DNA of 64,000 nt from Acidobacteriaceae bacterium (GTDB lineage: Bacteria > Acidobacteriota > Terriglobia > Terriglobales > Acidobacteriaceae). This document shows positions 9,571 to 18,083 of the stretch, piece by piece (the stretch's first letter is position 1; each line of letters opens with the position of its first letter). Under the pieces are notes generated by a model. That model ran no database searches. It was not told the origin of the DNA and saw nothing but the letters and a program-made list of their open reading frames with translations. A program made the translations under genes and the position numbers. The stretch spans positions 1 to 64,000 of the forward strand of contig JAPWKE010000003.1 in assembly GCA_028283655.1 (NCBI GenBank), in the 5' to 3' direction.

Positions 9571-11151
9571 ATGGCAAATGCGGAACGATGGCAACCTAAG
9601 GCAAATCCGTGGCTTATCGCGGCGACTGTTGCGCTGGCTGCTTTTATGGAAGTGTTGGATACATCCATTGCGAATGTCGCCCTTCCCCACATCGCAGGCA
9701 ATCTAGGGGCCAGCCAGGACCAGGGAACGTGGGTGCTCACAAGCTACCTGGTTTCGAACGCAATCATCCTGCCGGTCGGAGCGTGGGCTTCGAGCGTCAT
9801 CGGGCGCAAGAACTTCTTCCTGCTCTGCATCATCATCTTCACGGTCGCAAGTTTTCTCTGCGGCATCGCCCCATCGCTTCCGATTCTGCTGCTAGCTCGC
9901 ATCATTCAGGGAATTGGCGGAGGCGGTCTTCAGCCGATGGCGCAGGCCATCATGGCCGACTCCTTTGAAGAGAAGAAACGCGGATTGGCGTTCTCGCTCT
10001 ACGGACTCGTCGCCGTTCTCGCTCCGTCCATCGGACCGACTATGGGAGGTTGGATCACGGACAACTATTCCTGGCGATGGATCTTCTACATCAATCTTCC
10101 GGTCGGTATTCTGGCGTTCGTTCTGGTGACCAGGCTGGTCGAAGATCCACCCTGGATCAGAGCAGATCGCAACAACCTTCGGCGGCTGGATTACATTGGC
10201 CTCGCGTTTCTGACATTGGCCATGGGTGGTATGCAGATCTTCCTGGATAAGGGCGAGGAGAACGACTGGTTTGCGTCCAATTTCATTCGCGCGTTTGCGG
10301 CCATGTTTGTGGCCGGCATGGTAGGTCTGATTTGGTGGGAGTGGCGCGCGAAGAATCCCATCATGAACATCAAGCTCTTTCGCTACAAGAACTTTGCGAT
10401 CTGCTGCGCTCTGATGATTCTGGTGGGGGGCGTATTGAACGCCGCAACTGTGCTCCAGCCACAATTCCTCCAGCAGTTGCTGGGTTACACGGCGACCAGT
10501 GCCGGGGAGGCGCTCACGTGGGGAGGTGTCACTCTCCTCTTCGTCATGCCGATGGCGGGAATTGCGACAAGCAAGTTCGCCGCGAGGAACCTTGCTGCAG
10601 TCGGATTCTGCTTTTTCGCGGCTGCTTACTATTACGCGTCCACCCACCTAAGCCTGCAGATGAGCTTTGGCTTTGCCTCCTGGCTGCGGGTGATCCAGAT
10701 GATCCCAATCCCGTTCTGCTTCATCGCCATCACCAATGCGGCTTATGTCGGTCTGCCGAAAGAGGCAAGCAATCAGGTGTCAGGCATCATCAACTTCGTT
10801 CGCAATGTGGGCGGCAGCATCTTCATCGCGGTGACGGGCGCCATCGTCACCAATCGCTCGCTCTTCCACCAGGCGCGGCTGCAAGAGGCGATGCAGCCAG
10901 GCAGTATTGCCTTCACGAATCAGGTGAACGCCCTTGCCGGTTATTTCCAGACGATGGTCAGCCATCCGGAGGCTGTCCAGATGGCCCGGGGAACGATCTA
11001 CCAGCAACTTAACCAGCAAGCCGCCGCGCAGGCCTACCAGGACATCTATCGATGGTTGTCGTGGATGTCCGTTGCCATGATCGCGGCGGCGTTCATGCTC
11101 AGCAAGAACCGTCCCGGCGAAGGGGCCCCTGCGGGGGAAGCTGTTCACTGA
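9571..11151 (+). CDS. DHA2-family MFS multidrug exporter, EmrB/QacA type (526 aa)
   Basis: Proton-driven drug exporter with 14 predicted helices. The DHA2 signature LDTSIANVALPHIAG is in the first helix, and the MFS motif A region GAWASSVIGRKNFFLLC follows helix 2. GLVAVLAPSIGPTMGGWI is the antiporter motif C. A GGAG ribosome site precedes the ATG. Many EmrB proteins work with an EmrA adaptor; none is adjacent, although the HlyD protein at 5374 could in principle serve. It is followed after 66 bp by a TetR regulator on the same strand, a common arrangement for drug-efflux genes. Confidence 0.93.
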   Translation: MANAERWQPKANPWLIAATVALAAFMEVLDTSIANVALPHIAGNLGASQDQGTWVLTSYLVSNAIILPVGAWASSVIGRKNFFLLCIIIFTVASFLCGIAPSLPILLLARIIQGIGGGGLQPMAQAIMADSFEEKKRGLAFSLYGLVAVLAPSIGPTMGGWITDNYSWRWIFYINLPVGILAFVLVTRLVEDPPWIRADRNNLRRLDYIGLAFLTLAMGGMQIFLDKGEENDWFASNFIRAFAAMFVAGMVGLIWWEWRAKNPIMNIKLFRYKNFAICCALMILVGGVLNAATVLQPQFLQQLLGYTATSAGEALTWGGVTLLFVMPMAGIATSKFAARNLAAVGFCFFAAAYYYASTHLSLQMSFGFASWLRVIQMIPIPFCFIAITNAAYVGLPKEASNQVSGIINFVRNVGGSIFIAVTGAIVTNRSLFHQARLQEAMQPGSIAFTNQVNALAGYFQTMVSHPEAVQMARGTIYQQLNQQAAAQAYQDIYRWLSWMSVAMIAAAFMLSKNRPGEGAPAGEAVH

Positions 11152-11217
11152 TGCGAATCTCTTCCCTACGGATAAAATGTTGACTTGCCACAATCGGCGA
11201 CTTGGTACTCTACGCAA

Positions 11218-11865
11218 ATGCCTCGGAAATCTGCTTCTACTCATACCGCTCCAGCGAGGAAACCTCGTCTTTCCCGCCAGGAGCGCAAGACACAGACGCG
11301 CGCCAGCCTCATCGAGACGGGGCGGCGCCACATTCTGCGTGAGGGGCTCGGAGACGCTGCTGCGGAACGTATCGCTGAAGAGGCAGGGTTTTCCCGGGGT
11401 GCATTCTATGGCAACTTCACCGACAAAGAGGACCTTTTTCTCACCATCGTGCGGGACGACCAGGAAAAACGTTTCAGTGTGTTCCGAACGATCCTTGAAA
11501 GCGATGAACCCGTCGAGAGCCTCTTGAAGCGTCTTCGCGAAGCTCTTGCGGACCGGGTCACCGATCCGGAATGGATCATTCTGGAAGCAGAATTCGAGGC
11601 TGGCGCGTTACGCAGCGAGAAGATGCGTCAGACCTACATCGAGCTGTATCGCAGCATGCTGAAGGATGGGCGGCGGATCCTCAAGAAACTGGCTCAACAA
11701 CCTGGAATCCAGTTCACCCTGCCTCCGAACGAGTTCCTGATGGCGATGCTTAGCTTCGCCCATGGCATGGCCGTGAGCCAACGCCTGCTTGGATCGGAGA
11801 TCTCCGTCAAGGGGACGCGCAAGCTGATCTGCTCTATCTTCGATCGGCTGCTTACGACGAAATAG
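11218..11865 (+). CDS. TetR/AcrR-family transcriptional regulator (215 aa)
   Basis: DNA-binding repressor with an N-terminal helix-turn-helix (about residues 25-70: SRQERKTQTRASLIETGRRH, then AERIAEEAGFSRGAFYGNFT). A helical ligand-binding domain follows, as in AcrR-type regulators of efflux. I chose the ATG at 11218, which gives an MPRK start and a usual TetR length; a frame opening at 11185 would extend into the likely promoter region. It sits just after the exporter gene and is the best local candidate to bind the TATACA palindromes. No copy of that palindrome is visible in front of its own gene. Confidence 0.88.
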   Translation: MPRKSASTHTAPARKPRLSRQERKTQTRASLIETGRRHILREGLGDAAAERIAEEAGFSRGAFYGNFTDKEDLFLTIVRDDQEKRFSVFRTILESDEPVESLLKRLREALADRVTDPEWIILEAEFEAGALRSEKMRQTYIELYRSMLKDGRRILKKLAQQPGIQFTLPPNEFLMAMLSFAHGMAVSQRLLGSEISVKGTRKLICSIFDRLLTTK

Positions 11866-11890
11866 GGGAAAGCAGAGGAACTCGTCAACA

Positions 11891-12883
11891 TCAGGGTTGC
11901 GCCTCCAACACCGTCAGGCTGCGGCCGGTAGCACCCGTTCGAAGGGAGTCCGTCGTCACTACCAGCGTCACCCCTGGAGTAAGTTCCTCGTCCAGTAGCG
12001 CGCGAAACGCGTCCGGAATGTGAACGCGACGACGTTCCGAGTCGCTCAGTTCTTTGCTCCCAACCCAGTTCTCTCCAGGCAGGGGTAGCTGCATCCAGTG
12101 AAATCCTTTGGCATCAACCTGTGTCAAGCTATATGCCGCGGTTTCTGTGATCTCTCCGGCAATCGTTACAGGAGAAGATCCAATCAGAATCCCGTTGCGC
12201 AGAACGATCAATCTGCGATCGGCGCCACTGAGAATGAGCGAGACTGGACCACTCGTCGACTTCTCCGGCTGCCAGATCCAAGCACCATCCTCCGCTTTTT
12301 CCGTAGAAGCTTCACTCTGAAGCAGGTCCGGCGTGGGTGCGACCCTCGGAACTTCGTCCAGTTTCGTAATCACGACCGTCATTCCTAGCGCCGTCGTGGC
12401 ATACAGCAGCTTTGCAAAAGCCATGGGCATCCGGACGCATCCATGGGAGGCAGGAAACCCCGGAAGATTGCCTGCGTGCATCGCCACGCCCGACCAAGTG
12501 AGCCGCTGCATGTAGGGCATGGGCGCCGAGTCATAGAGGTTGGATTTGTGATGGACCTGCTTCTGGAGAACCGTGAAGACGCCTGTAGGAGTCTCATGGC
12601 CCACCTTGCCAGTAGATACGGTCGAAATCCCGATAAGCACGCCGTTTCTGTAGACATAACACCGTTGCGACGGCAAGCTTACCACGGCCAAAATTGGTCC
12701 GGACGGGGCAATGGATGGCGCCCAAAGGAACTCTCCCGGCTTCAAGCTTTGCACCGCGTCGGAGAAGCGATCGATTCCCTGCGCGGTTGCCTGAGTCCAC
12801 GAATTGCGAGGGCAACTCCACAAGAGCAGGGCACACTTCAGGCCCCCAAGCAGTACATCACGTCGTGTTTGCCGAATTTCCAT
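11891..12883 (-). CDS. Tat-exported L,D-transpeptidase, YkuD family (330 aa)
   Basis: Predicted periplasmic peptidoglycan cross-linking enzyme. The N-terminus has a twin-arginine signal (RQTRRDVLLGG followed by a hydrophobic stretch). The YkuD domain (about residues 50-175) contains the catalytic motif GFPASHGCVRM with the nucleophilic Cys near residue 148. A second region (about 215-320) begins PVSLILSGADRRLIVLRNG and resembles the start of another YkuD domain, but it lacks the HGC motif, so it looks like a non-catalytic duplicate. The ATG at 12883 has GGAGG just upstream and gives the Tat signal at the very N-terminus. The gene is divergent from ohr. Confidence 0.88.
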   Translation of the reverse strand: MEIRQTRRDVLLGGLKCALLLWSCPRNSWTQATAQGIDRFSDAVQSLKPGEFLWAPSIAPSGPILAVVSLPSQRCYVYRNGVLIGISTVSTGKVGHETPTGVFTVLQKQVHHKSNLYDSAPMPYMQRLTWSGVAMHAGNLPGFPASHGCVRMPMAFAKLLYATTALGMTVVITKLDEVPRVAPTPDLLQSEASTEKAEDGAWIWQPEKSTSGPVSLILSGADRRLIVLRNGILIGSSPVTIAGEITETAAYSLTQVDAKGFHWMQLPLPGENWVGSKELSDSERRRVHIPDAFRALLDEELTPGVTLVVTTDSLRTGATGRSLTVLEAQP

Positions 12884-13031
12884 TGGCCTCCATTGCCGGT
12901 TTCGCGTGAGCTCATTAACGAAAATTCTATCCGACATCCATAAAATCCGGCCGTTGCTGCCGACTTGCCGCTGAACTCGCTTCCCGCGAAATCCATAACG
13001 GTACATTCTCAGAAGGTATACGATAGTTTTG

Positions 13032-13048
13032 ATATGCATAGTGCATAT
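13032..13048. promoter_or_regulatory. Palindromic operator, copy 4 (perfect 7+3+7)
   Basis: ATATGCA-TAG-TGCATAT, a perfect inverted repeat 52 bp upstream of ohr and 148 bp from the divergent L,D-transpeptidase start. It is a variant of the TATACA-TAC-TGTATA sites, with shared flanks: TTTGAT or TTTTGAT on the left and ATGAA on the right, as at 9523. It may be a second specificity of the same regulator. Confidence 0.55.
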
Positions 13049-13100
13049 GAAAGTGAGCACTAGCTACTGCAATCCCAAACGATTGGAGAGGAATCGCACT

Positions 13101-13526
13101 ATGAGCGCACTGTATTCAACCCGGGTGATCGCGCGAGGAGGCCGTAACGGAACGGCTCGGAGCGACGACGGCCTGCTGGACCTTAAGCTCGCTCTCCCCG
13201 GGACAATGGGCGGAAGCGGAGATGCCACCAACCCCGAACAGCTTTTTGCTGCCGGATATGCCGCATGCTTCGGCAATGCCGTCATCCATGTCACCCGAAA
13301 CAAAGAGAAGAAAATCAAGGACGATGACGTCGAGGTTGCCGCGACCGTCAGCATGTCACCAAATGGTGCTGGAGGGTTTTGCCTTTCTGTCGCGCTTGAT
13401 GTGACGATCGCCGGCGTGGATCAGTCGACTGCCGAAGAAGCGGTCAAAGCAGCGCATGTGGCATGTCCCTACTCCAATGCGGTCCGCGGAAACATTGATG
13501 TGGCACTCTCGGTGAAAACACGCTGA
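13101..13526 (+). CDS. ohr: Organic hydroperoxide resistance protein, Ohr/OsmC family (141 aa)
   Basis: Thiol peroxidase that reduces organic hydroperoxides. Both redox cysteines are visible in family context: AAGYAACFGNAV (near residue 54) and HVACPYSNAVRGN (near residue 121). The length of 141 residues is usual for Ohr. I chose the ATG at 13101, preceded by GGAGAGG, because the protein then starts MSALYSTRV as typical family members do; a longer frame from 13029 would run through the operator. No OhrR-type gene with an N-terminal sensor cysteine is adjacent. Confidence 0.93.
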   Translation: MSALYSTRVIARGGRNGTARSDDGLLDLKLALPGTMGGSGDATNPEQLFAAGYAACFGNAVIHVTRNKEKKIKDDDVEVAATVSMSPNGAGGFCLSVALDVTIAGVDQSTAEEAVKAAHVACPYSNAVRGNIDVALSVKTR

Positions 13527-13626
13527 ACTTTACCAGGTAGCGGTAGTTCCGGAGTTGACCTTGCGATTCGAGTACCGCTCAGCTCCAACACTTCGATTCA
13601 GTTTGAAAGCCCGATAGGAGGACGTT

Positions 13627-14181
13627 ATGGCGGAAGCGGGACTTAGAGGAATAGCACGGGAGTCGGTCGGATGGTCTATCGGACTCAGCGTTGTAATGAT
13701 CGTCGTCGGGTTAGTGGCACTGGCGGCCCCATTGGCAGCAGGCGTTGCCGTGACAGGCGTGGTGGCGTGGGGCTTGCTCCTTCTTGGAGTTCTACACCTG
13801 TGGTTTGCCTGGCACACACGTGCGGCGGGTGCTCTTATCTGGGAACTCCTCATCGGTGGAGCGTATCTTTTCGCGGGCATCTTCATCCTTACTCATCCGC
13901 TCGCCGGCCTGGTCACACTCACGCTGCTTCTTGGCTCCTACCTTCTTATCAAGGGAGTAGTGGAGATTATCGGAGGTTTCAGCACGCGGGGCGTACCCGG
14001 CGGTGGATGGTTGCTGATTGACGGCGTCGTCTCGCTGATCCTGTCGGCAATGATTTGGTTTCATCTGCCTTCGACCGCCGTTTGGGTCATCGGTACATTG
14101 ATCGGCTTCTCGATTCTGTTCAGCGGGCTATCGCGACTCTTCCTTTCACTAGCGGCTCGCCGCGTACTTTTGCGCGCTTAA
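13627..14181 (+). CDS. HdeD-family membrane protein (DUF308, 184 aa)
   Basis: Small integral membrane protein with six predicted helices arranged as three similar hairpins, the pattern of the HdeD/DUF308 family linked in E. coli to acid resistance at high cell density. The glycine-containing motif IGGAYLFAGIFILTHPLAG in the middle and LIDGVVSLILSAMIW later are the repeated units. A strong AGGAGG ribosome site lies five bases before the ATG. It follows ohr by 100 bp on the same strand and may be part of a general stress cluster. The biochemical role of the family is unclear. Confidence 0.88.
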   Translation: MAEAGLRGIARESVGWSIGLSVVMIVVGLVALAAPLAAGVAVTGVVAWGLLLLGVLHLWFAWHTRAAGALIWELLIGGAYLFAGIFILTHPLAGLVTLTLLLGSYLLIKGVVEIIGGFSTRGVPGGGWLLIDGVVSLILSAMIWFHLPSTAVWVIGTLIGFSILFSGLSRLFLSLAARRVLLRA

Positions 14182-14356
14182 TGCTTTTGCTGATCTCGCC
14201 CAGCCGCTCGACCTACGCTATATCCGCGGGCTGTAGCCACTGAATTCGTGGAGCAAGCTAACACCGGAGCGGTGGTTATCAACCCTGGAATCGATCGTGC
14301 TCAGTCGCACGACAACTTACACAAGATGTGCTGTCGACATCTCTCAATTAGAGACA

Positions 14357-16465
14357 ATGAGAATTTCGTATCAGTTTTCGGCTCGAAGTGTTCTGCTTTC
14401 CGCAGCAATGTGCGTGCTGGCGGGAGCGTGTCTGAATGCGCAAGCTCTCAAGGCATCCGCCGTCGACAGAAAGACTGTGGAGGAGGCTGCCAGCCAGGCA
14501 TCTACTCCTGCGGAGATGGCGACACAAACAGCGAACGGCTCAGCGCCTGGCCAGCCGACTGCTCCGAAGCCTGAGACCGCTGCTCGCCTGGCATCCCTTC
14601 CGAAGCCTCTGCCACCAGCACTGACCCAGGGCATCAATGTGGACGTGCGGTCCAAAGCCATTCTGGCCCACCTGAACGAGGTTATCCGCTATTACCGTAT
14701 GGCTGTGACGCCCATCCAGAAAACGGGGGAGCCGAGCGATATGTTGTACGCCGAGCAGGCACAGGCAGGAGCCACTCAGGCAGCGCAGTTGGCCTTTCAA
14801 TCGGCGAGAGATGAGGCCGCCCTGCTGGCTCGTATTGAGGGGCAGCCCGGTTCGTCTTCAGCAGACGCGCAACAAGGTGAAACCCAGAAGCTGACCGCCG
14901 CCCAAGCTGCCGCGACAAAACAGATCAACGATCTTCTCAACCGCCGGGATGCATTGAAGCAGCAGATTGAAAATGCTCCTTCTGCGAATCGTGCAGCACT
15001 GCAGGAGCATGAAGAGGATGTCGAGGGTCAGCTCGAACTGGCTCAAGCCACCTCTGAAGCTCTGGCCAAGGTTTCAGGCATCTCGAATTCACAAACAAAC
15101 AGCGGCTTGCAGGGCGACATCGATTCGCTGCAGCATGCGGCACCGGAGCTGATCGACGGTAAAGTGAAGCCGGTCGCGAACACGATCGAACCCATCGGAT
15201 CGTTGCACGATTCGGGTGTGACGACTCAGGCTATGGTCCTTTTTCAGTTGCTCGGCGCCGCGCGCGCAATTGATCAGCGCATCACCGAGACGCAGAAGCT
15301 GCACGACCAGGCGCTTGAATTGAGAACGCCCCTGGTCAATATCCTCCGTGCCACCCTAGAGGCCGGTCGCAAGCTGCAGACGCAACCGAACCCAGATTCT
15401 TCGGTAGCTCCAGGTTCAGGATCCGCGAACCCTCCTTCGTCGGTCGATCTGAAGGCAAGAAAGAAAACCTACGACGAGCTTAGTGACGCCTTCAGGACAA
15501 TTTCCGCGGTGTCTACTCCGATCAGTCAAGAGGTGCTGTTATTGGAGCAGGCGCGCGGTAACCTGCTGTCATGGCGTGCGGCCGTTGACGCAGAGCGCAG
15601 CACGATCGTTCATTCTCTACTGATACGTGTGTTGGCGATCGCGATCGCGCTTTTCCTGATTCTTGCTCTCAGTGAAGTGTGGCGAAGGGCGGCAACTCGC
15701 TACGTGCAGGATGTTCGGCGGCGGCGACAGCTGTTGCTCATACGGCGCATCGTGATCGGCTTTCTGATCGGCATCGTATTGCTCCTGGGATTCGTCTCAC
15801 AATTCAGCTCCTTGGCTACATTCGCGGGTTTTATCACTGCAGGTATTGCAGTGGGACTGCAAACCATTCTGCTATCGGTCGCCGCCTACTTCTTTATCGT
15901 GGGACGCTATGGCGTTCGTGTGGGCGATCGCATCACCGTGGCAGGCGTAACGGGAGATGTGGTCGAAGTGGGTCTCGTGCGCTTCTACATGATGGAATTG
16001 ACCGGTACAGGAACCGAGTTGCACCAGACGGGCCGTGTGGCTGTTTTTGCGAACTCTGTGCTCTTTCAGACCGGCACACCAATTTACAAACAGATCCCGG
16101 GAACGAACTATGCGTGGCACGAACTCACGCTCAAGCTCAAGCCCGGGAGCGATTATCGCGTTGCTACAGAGCCCGTTCGGACCGCGATCGAAAAGGTATA
16201 CGACACCTACAAAGGACAGATCGAGCAACAACACAAAACCGTAGAGTCATGGATGGACACCGCTCTCGACGCGCCAAAGATAGAAGCACGCTTGCAGCTC
16301 TCGGATGGTCTGCAATATGCAGTGCTTTATCCGGTTGAGATCGATGATGCTTCCGAGATAGACGAGCAAATCGTGCAGCAGGTACTTGACGTGGTAACGC
16401 TGAACACGACGATATCTAGCATCGTGGATGGTCCCCCGACGGTACGGGCCGTCGTAAAGGGCTAA
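14357..16465 (+). CDS. MscS-family mechanosensitive channel with long periplasmic N-terminal domain (702 aa)
   Basis: Large MscS-like channel. A signal peptide (residues 1-30) is followed by an alanine/glutamine-rich, coiled-coil-prone periplasmic region (about 35-410). Membrane helices follow (about 415-500), then the MscS core: the pore helix GFITAGIAVGLQTILLSVAA and the beta domain GDRITVAGVTGDVVEVG (near 523). The start is the ATG at 14357 because it places a signal peptide at the N-terminus; an upstream frame from 14297 lacks one. It probably protects against osmotic downshock, in keeping with the neighbouring stress genes. There is no strong ribosome site. Confidence 0.87.
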   Translation: MRISYQFSARSVLLSAAMCVLAGACLNAQALKASAVDRKTVEEAASQASTPAEMATQTANGSAPGQPTAPKPETAARLASLPKPLPPALTQGINVDVRSKAILAHLNEVIRYYRMAVTPIQKTGEPSDMLYAEQAQAGATQAAQLAFQSARDEAALLARIEGQPGSSSADAQQGETQKLTAAQAAATKQINDLLNRRDALKQQIENAPSANRAALQEHEEDVEGQLELAQATSEALAKVSGISNSQTNSGLQGDIDSLQHAAPELIDGKVKPVANTIEPIGSLHDSGVTTQAMVLFQLLGAARAIDQRITETQKLHDQALELRTPLVNILRATLEAGRKLQTQPNPDSSVAPGSGSANPPSSVDLKARKKTYDELSDAFRTISAVSTPISQEVLLLEQARGNLLSWRAAVDAERSTIVHSLLIRVLAIAIALFLILALSEVWRRAATRYVQDVRRRRQLLLIRRIVIGFLIGIVLLLGFVSQFSSLATFAGFITAGIAVGLQTILLSVAAYFFIVGRYGVRVGDRITVAGVTGDVVEVGLVRFYMMELTGTGTELHQTGRVAVFANSVLFQTGTPIYKQIPGTNYAWHELTLKLKPGSDYRVATEPVRTAIEKVYDTYKGQIEQQHKTVESWMDTALDAPKIEARLQLSDGLQYAVLYPVEIDDASEIDEQIVQQVLDVVTLNTTISSIVDGPPTVRAVVKG

Positions 16466-16756
16466 GGTGCGGAATGGTTGGCACGCATCCGTGTTATCGC
16501 CGGCGAACGATTCTTGAAGCCTGAGCTTCCTCGCGTAGTTCCGTGACGCAATCTCTGGGGAGCCATGTAAGTGAATGTTGTGACAGCAATGTCGTGCGAT
16601 AGCCGTTCATCCGTGGCATTCTTTTTTTGACTTGCGTATAGAGCAGGTCCTGGAATTGCCTTCGGAGGGTGCACCAAATCGTTCGACGAGTCGCCTTGAC
16701 ACTGCGGGTTCCAAGTTGCGTTCTGCACTTCTACTGGGCTATCCGACACGGCAGCG

Positions 16757-17239
16757 CTACGGATTGCCTTCCGCGGGCTGGATCGAACCGCTTAGGTTTC
16801 GATTCGCGCCACGCTCCAGTTCTCGCAGAACTCGAACCGCTGCCATGCCGTCCTTCTGACTGACCTCCCGCAGCAGATCGTCACGAAGATCCCGAATCAC
16901 CTTGTCGAGCTTTCTTACCAAGCCCCTTCCCTTAGGCGTTAGATGGATCGTTTTCGCTCTCCCGTCCCCGGGATCGGGTTTGCGTAATAACAATCCATCC
17001 CGTTCCAGTTGATCGACGGAGCGTACGACTGCCGCTTCATCGATCCCGGCCTCATACGCAATAACCTTCTGCTGGACCCCGTTGCCCATTCGCGCAACCA
17101 CGAGAATCGGTGCTGCCACAGAGAGAGAAACTCCAAAGCGTTCCAAGGCCGCTCCAGCGGCCTTCTGCCATGCGCGCCCGGCTGGAAGAACCATCCAGGT
17201 CAGGGCGACCGCCCATTCGTCGCTCGATTTATAAGACAT
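16757..17239 (-). CDS. MarR-family transcriptional regulator (160 aa)
   Basis: Winged-helix repressor. The recognition region NGVQQKVIAYEAGIDEAAVV is followed by the wing KPDPGDGRAKTIHLTPKG, which carries the D-x-R signature of MarR proteins. There are no cysteines, so it is not an OhrR-type peroxide sensor. It is divergent from the SDR gene at 17324, with an inverted repeat in between. The usual logic is repression of itself and of the neighbouring oxidoreductase genes until a small, often aromatic, ligand binds. The ligand is unknown. Confidence 0.9.
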   Translation of the reverse strand: MSYKSSDEWAVALTWMVLPAGRAWQKAAGAALERFGVSLSVAAPILVVARMGNGVQQKVIAYEAGIDEAAVVRSVDQLERDGLLLRKPDPGDGRAKTIHLTPKGRGLVRKLDKVIRDLRDDLLREVSQKDGMAAVRVLRELERGANRNLSGSIQPAEGNP

Positions 17240-17241
17240 AA

Positions 17242-17265
17242 AGATAGTTGACGCATCAACGATCT
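17242..17265. promoter_or_regulatory. Inverted repeat, probable MarR operator
   Basis: AGATAGTTGA-CGCA-TCAACGATCT, a 10+4+10 inverted repeat with a single mismatch. It begins three bases upstream of the marR start and ends 58 bp before the SDR start. The position suits autoregulation plus control of the dehydrogenase genes. Confidence 0.65.
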
Positions 17266-17323
17266 GGCGCGTCTAACAAAGAGTAGCACTCCTCCCAGCG
17301 GACGGGTGCAGGGAGAATGGCAT

Positions 17324-18070
17324 ATGAGCAGACTGCAGGGAAAGGTGGCATTGGTTACGGGAGCCGCACAGGGGATGGGCGAGTCCCACGTCCAGCGCTT
17401 CATCGCAGAAGGCGCGAAGGTGATCCTGACCGATCTCAATCAGGATGGAGGGTCTGCGCTCGCTGCCAAGCTCGGGAAGAACGCTTTGTTCCTTCACCAT
17501 GATGTGACGAGAGCTGAGGACTGGACAACCGTTATCCAGAAGGGCGAGGCAGAATTTGGGCCCATCACCATCCTTGTGAACAATGCCGGCGTACTTGGTC
17601 CAGTCGCAAAGACAATCGATATCAGCGAAGCGGACTACCTGAAGGTTTGTGCGATCAACCAGACATCAGTTTTCTTGGGCATGAAGGCTGTCTTGCCCTC
17701 GATGTTGAAGGCGGGCATCGGTTCCATCGTCAACATCTCCTCCATTGCGGGCATCGCAGCCAACTATGGCTTCCCCAACCTTGCATATGTCGGGAGCAAG
17801 TTCGCGGTACGAGGCATGACGAAGGCCACCGCAGTCGAATACGCTTCGAAGAACATCCGTGTGAACTCCGTGCACCCGGGCTTCATCCAGACACCTATGA
17901 TGGTGGCGGCAACCGATGAAAAGGGCGGAGACGCACTCAGTCTGATTCCTCAAGGGCGCATCGCCGAACCGGGCGAGGTCACCAATCTTGTGCTGTTCCT
18001 GGCCTCGGATGAGGCGTCGTTCATCACCGGTACCGAACACATCGTCGACGGCGGCATGCTGGCCCAGTAA
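17324..18070 (+). CDS. Short-chain dehydrogenase/reductase (248 aa)
   Basis: Classical SDR oxidoreductase using NAD(P)(H). It shows the cofactor motif TGAAQGMGE (residues 12-20), NNAG (near 86), the catalytic Ser in NISSIAGIA, and the YxxxK pair in YVGSKFAVRG. C-terminal GRIAEPGEVTNLVLFLASD and GTEHIVDGG are usual for the family. The aspartate at the end of beta-strand 2 (LTDLN) suggests a preference for NAD. The start at 17324 follows AGGGAG. It lies 13 bp before the alcohol dehydrogenase gene, so the two are cotranscribed. The substrate is unknown. Confidence 0.92.
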   Translation: MSRLQGKVALVTGAAQGMGESHVQRFIAEGAKVILTDLNQDGGSALAAKLGKNALFLHHDVTRAEDWTTVIQKGEAEFGPITILVNNAGVLGPVAKTIDISEADYLKVCAINQTSVFLGMKAVLPSMLKAGIGSIVNISSIAGIAANYGFPNLAYVGSKFAVRGMTKATAVEYASKNIRVNSVHPGFIQTPMMVAATDEKGGDALSLIPQGRIAEPGEVTNLVLFLASDEASFITGTEHIVDGGMLAQ

Positions 18071-18083
18071 CGGAGGAAGATAC

